Shown piece by piece: positions 6,130 through 6,475 of a DNA stretch of 6,475 bases (its first letter is position 1; the number at the start of each line of letters is the position of its first letter). Under the pieces are notes generated by a model. The model had not been told where the DNA came from, did no database searches, and was given only the letters and a program-made list of their open reading frames with translations. A program made the position numbers and the translations under genes. The stretch comes from Sulfurimonas sp. (GTDB lineage: Bacteria > Campylobacterota > Campylobacteria > Campylobacterales > Sulfurimonadaceae): assembly GCA_022712775.1 (NCBI GenBank), contig JAFLJZ010000111.1, forward strand, positions 1-6,475, read 5' to 3'.

Positions 6130-6158
6130 TAACTTTGTACTATTATAGTACAAAGTTA
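6130..6158. promoter_or_regulatory. Perfect 29-bp palindromic operator over the -10 box of the AhpD-like gene
   Basis: Arms TAACTTTGTACTA (6130-6142) and TAGTACAAAGTTA (6146-6158) are exact reverse complements around TTA. On the minus strand a perfect TATAAT (6147-6142) sits in the centre, so the gene's transcript would start near 6135 with a leader of about 20 nt. A dimeric repressor bound here would block the -10. The core GTACT-N5-AGTAC resembles sites described for HxlR (DUF24)/MarR-type thiol-sensing repressors that often control redox genes (recollection, inference). No regulator gene is seen in the window. It is not a terminator: there is no T-run and it lies upstream of the gene. Confidence 0.75.
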
Positions 6159-6172
6159 AATAAGGTAAACAA

Positions 6173-6241
6173 ATGACTCTAGAAAAATATAAACATATTG
6201 ATATTTATCTTAAGATGTTTGATAAAGTGTTAAATAAATAG
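6173..6241 (+). CDS. Possible 22-residue ORF next to the operator
   Basis: ATG 6173 is preceded by AAGG (6162-6165) at 7 nt and begins 15 nt after the palindrome, on the side where a divergently transcribed regulator gene would be expected. The product begins MTLEKYKHIDIYLKMF, amphipathic and Lys-rich, and ends at TAG 6239-6241. The frame closes again after 5 codons, and no other frame continues it. It could be a small protein, a leader peptide, the remnant N-terminus of a lost regulator, or chance. No family recognised. Confidence 0.25.
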   Translation: MTLEKYKHIDIYLKMFDKVLNK

Positions 6242-6278
6242 CCTTTAGTATTTTCTTAAAAGAAGCTCTCAAAAATAT

Positions 6279-6308
6279 TTGATAGTTTTTAAGCAGGGAA
6301 GATTTAAT
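6279..6308 (+). promoter_or_regulatory. Candidate promoter of selO
   Basis: TTGATA (6279-6284, five of six to TTGACA) and TTTAAT (6303-6308, five of six to TATAAT) are 18 bp apart. Transcription would begin near 6315, giving a leader of about 17 nt. No clear Shine-Dalgarno precedes the selO ATG; the AGGGAAGA at about 6295-6302 is too far upstream. Confidence 0.35.
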
Positions 6309-6331
6309 AACTTCTTTGTTAAAACACTAGT

Positions 6332-6475
6332 ATGAAATTCTCAAACCTAAAACTAACAACACAATACTTAGAACATGACAGTCTTTTTTACCAAAAGATA
6401 GATCCAACACCACTTGCGGAGCCTTTTGTAATCTCTGTAAGCCAAGATGCAGCAAAACTTTTAGGAGTTGATGAA
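6332..6475 (+). CDS. selO: SelO (YdiU/UPF0061) protein adenylyltransferase, N-terminal 48 residues (3' truncated by window)
   Basis: SelO is a pseudokinase-fold enzyme that transfers AMP from ATP to Ser/Thr/Tyr of proteins, linked to redox homeostasis in bacteria and mitochondria. The visible N-terminus carries the family pattern: YLEHDSLFYQKIDPTPL (residues 12-28) matches the conserved F-Y-x-x-x-x-PTPL segment, then PFVISVSQDAAKLLGVD (31-47) matches the following strand and helix ending LLGLD. The ATP-binding and catalytic parts lie beyond the window. The ATG at 6332 fits the family start, although no ribosome-binding site is obvious. Family call strong even on this fragment. Confidence 0.85.
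   Translation, partial: MKFSNLKLTTQYLEHDSLFYQKIDPTPLAEPFVISVSQDAAKLLGVDE

Noticed and set aside
5939..6148. 69-codon plus-strand open frame across the AhpD-like 5' end
   Set aside because: It is antisense to a well-supported gene and ends inside the operator, with no ribosome site.
6115..6153. Longer start (6153) for the AhpD-like protein
   Set aside because: It begins inside the palindromic operator and upstream of the likely transcript start, with no ribosome site; ATG 6114 has AAGGA at good spacing.

Overview
The window is AT-rich, gene-dense bacterial DNA. Protein-level resemblance points to a Campylobacterota (epsilonproteobacterial) organism, most likely Sulfurimonas-like. The reasons are the ispA-tkt gene pair, the style of the transketolase and polyprenyl synthase sequences, short A/T-rich intergenic regions with TATAAT boxes but weak -35 elements, and purine Shine-Dalgarno sites of the AAGGA type. 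This placement is from recollection and was not checked against a database. No rRNA, tRNA, CRISPR array, insertion sequence or integrase is visible.

Layout. Bases 2-220 (+) are the 3' end of a farnesyl/geranyl diphosphate synthase gene (ispA), followed 3 nt later by a complete transketolase gene (tkt, 224-2143, +). A 131-base intergenic stretch with several inverted repeats separates tkt from a block on the minus strand. Read in transcription order, that block is: a two-domain SagB/ThcOx-type nitroreductase-fold flavoprotein (4686-3133); 10 nt later a small exported Gly/Ser-rich peptide (3122-2913); then a four-helix membrane protein (2817-2383); and, directly abutting its stop codon, a 35-residue putative lipoprotein (2382-2275) too short for usual ORF callers.

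A 90-bp divergent region with a palindromic ATTATAAT box (usable as -10 on both strands) separates the flavoprotein from an RNase HI-family gene (4777-5571, +). This gene carries an extra ~87-residue N-terminal region and a strong internal ribosome-binding site in front of an in-frame ATG exactly where the RNase H domain begins. Convergent to it, with a 12-nt gap, is an AhpD-like/carboxymuconolactone-decarboxylase-family gene (6114-5584, -). Its promoter contains a perfect 29-bp inverted repeat (two 13-bp arms, 3-bp centre) covering the -10 box, which looks like a repressor operator. On the other side are a 22-codon open frame of uncertain status and the 5' end of selO (protein adenylyltransferase, 6332 to the window end, +).

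How they may work together. ispA and tkt are housekeeping genes (isoprenoid and pentose-phosphate metabolism), apparently co-transcribed. The AhpD-like protein and SelO are both from families tied to redox homeostasis, so the palindrome may mark a small oxidative or electrophile-stress locus (inference). The flavoprotein and small exported peptide are the most likely place for something undescribed. Their order and spacing indicate one operon, but no cyclodehydratase (YcaO) or transporter is present here, so a modified-peptide pathway is only a hypothesis.
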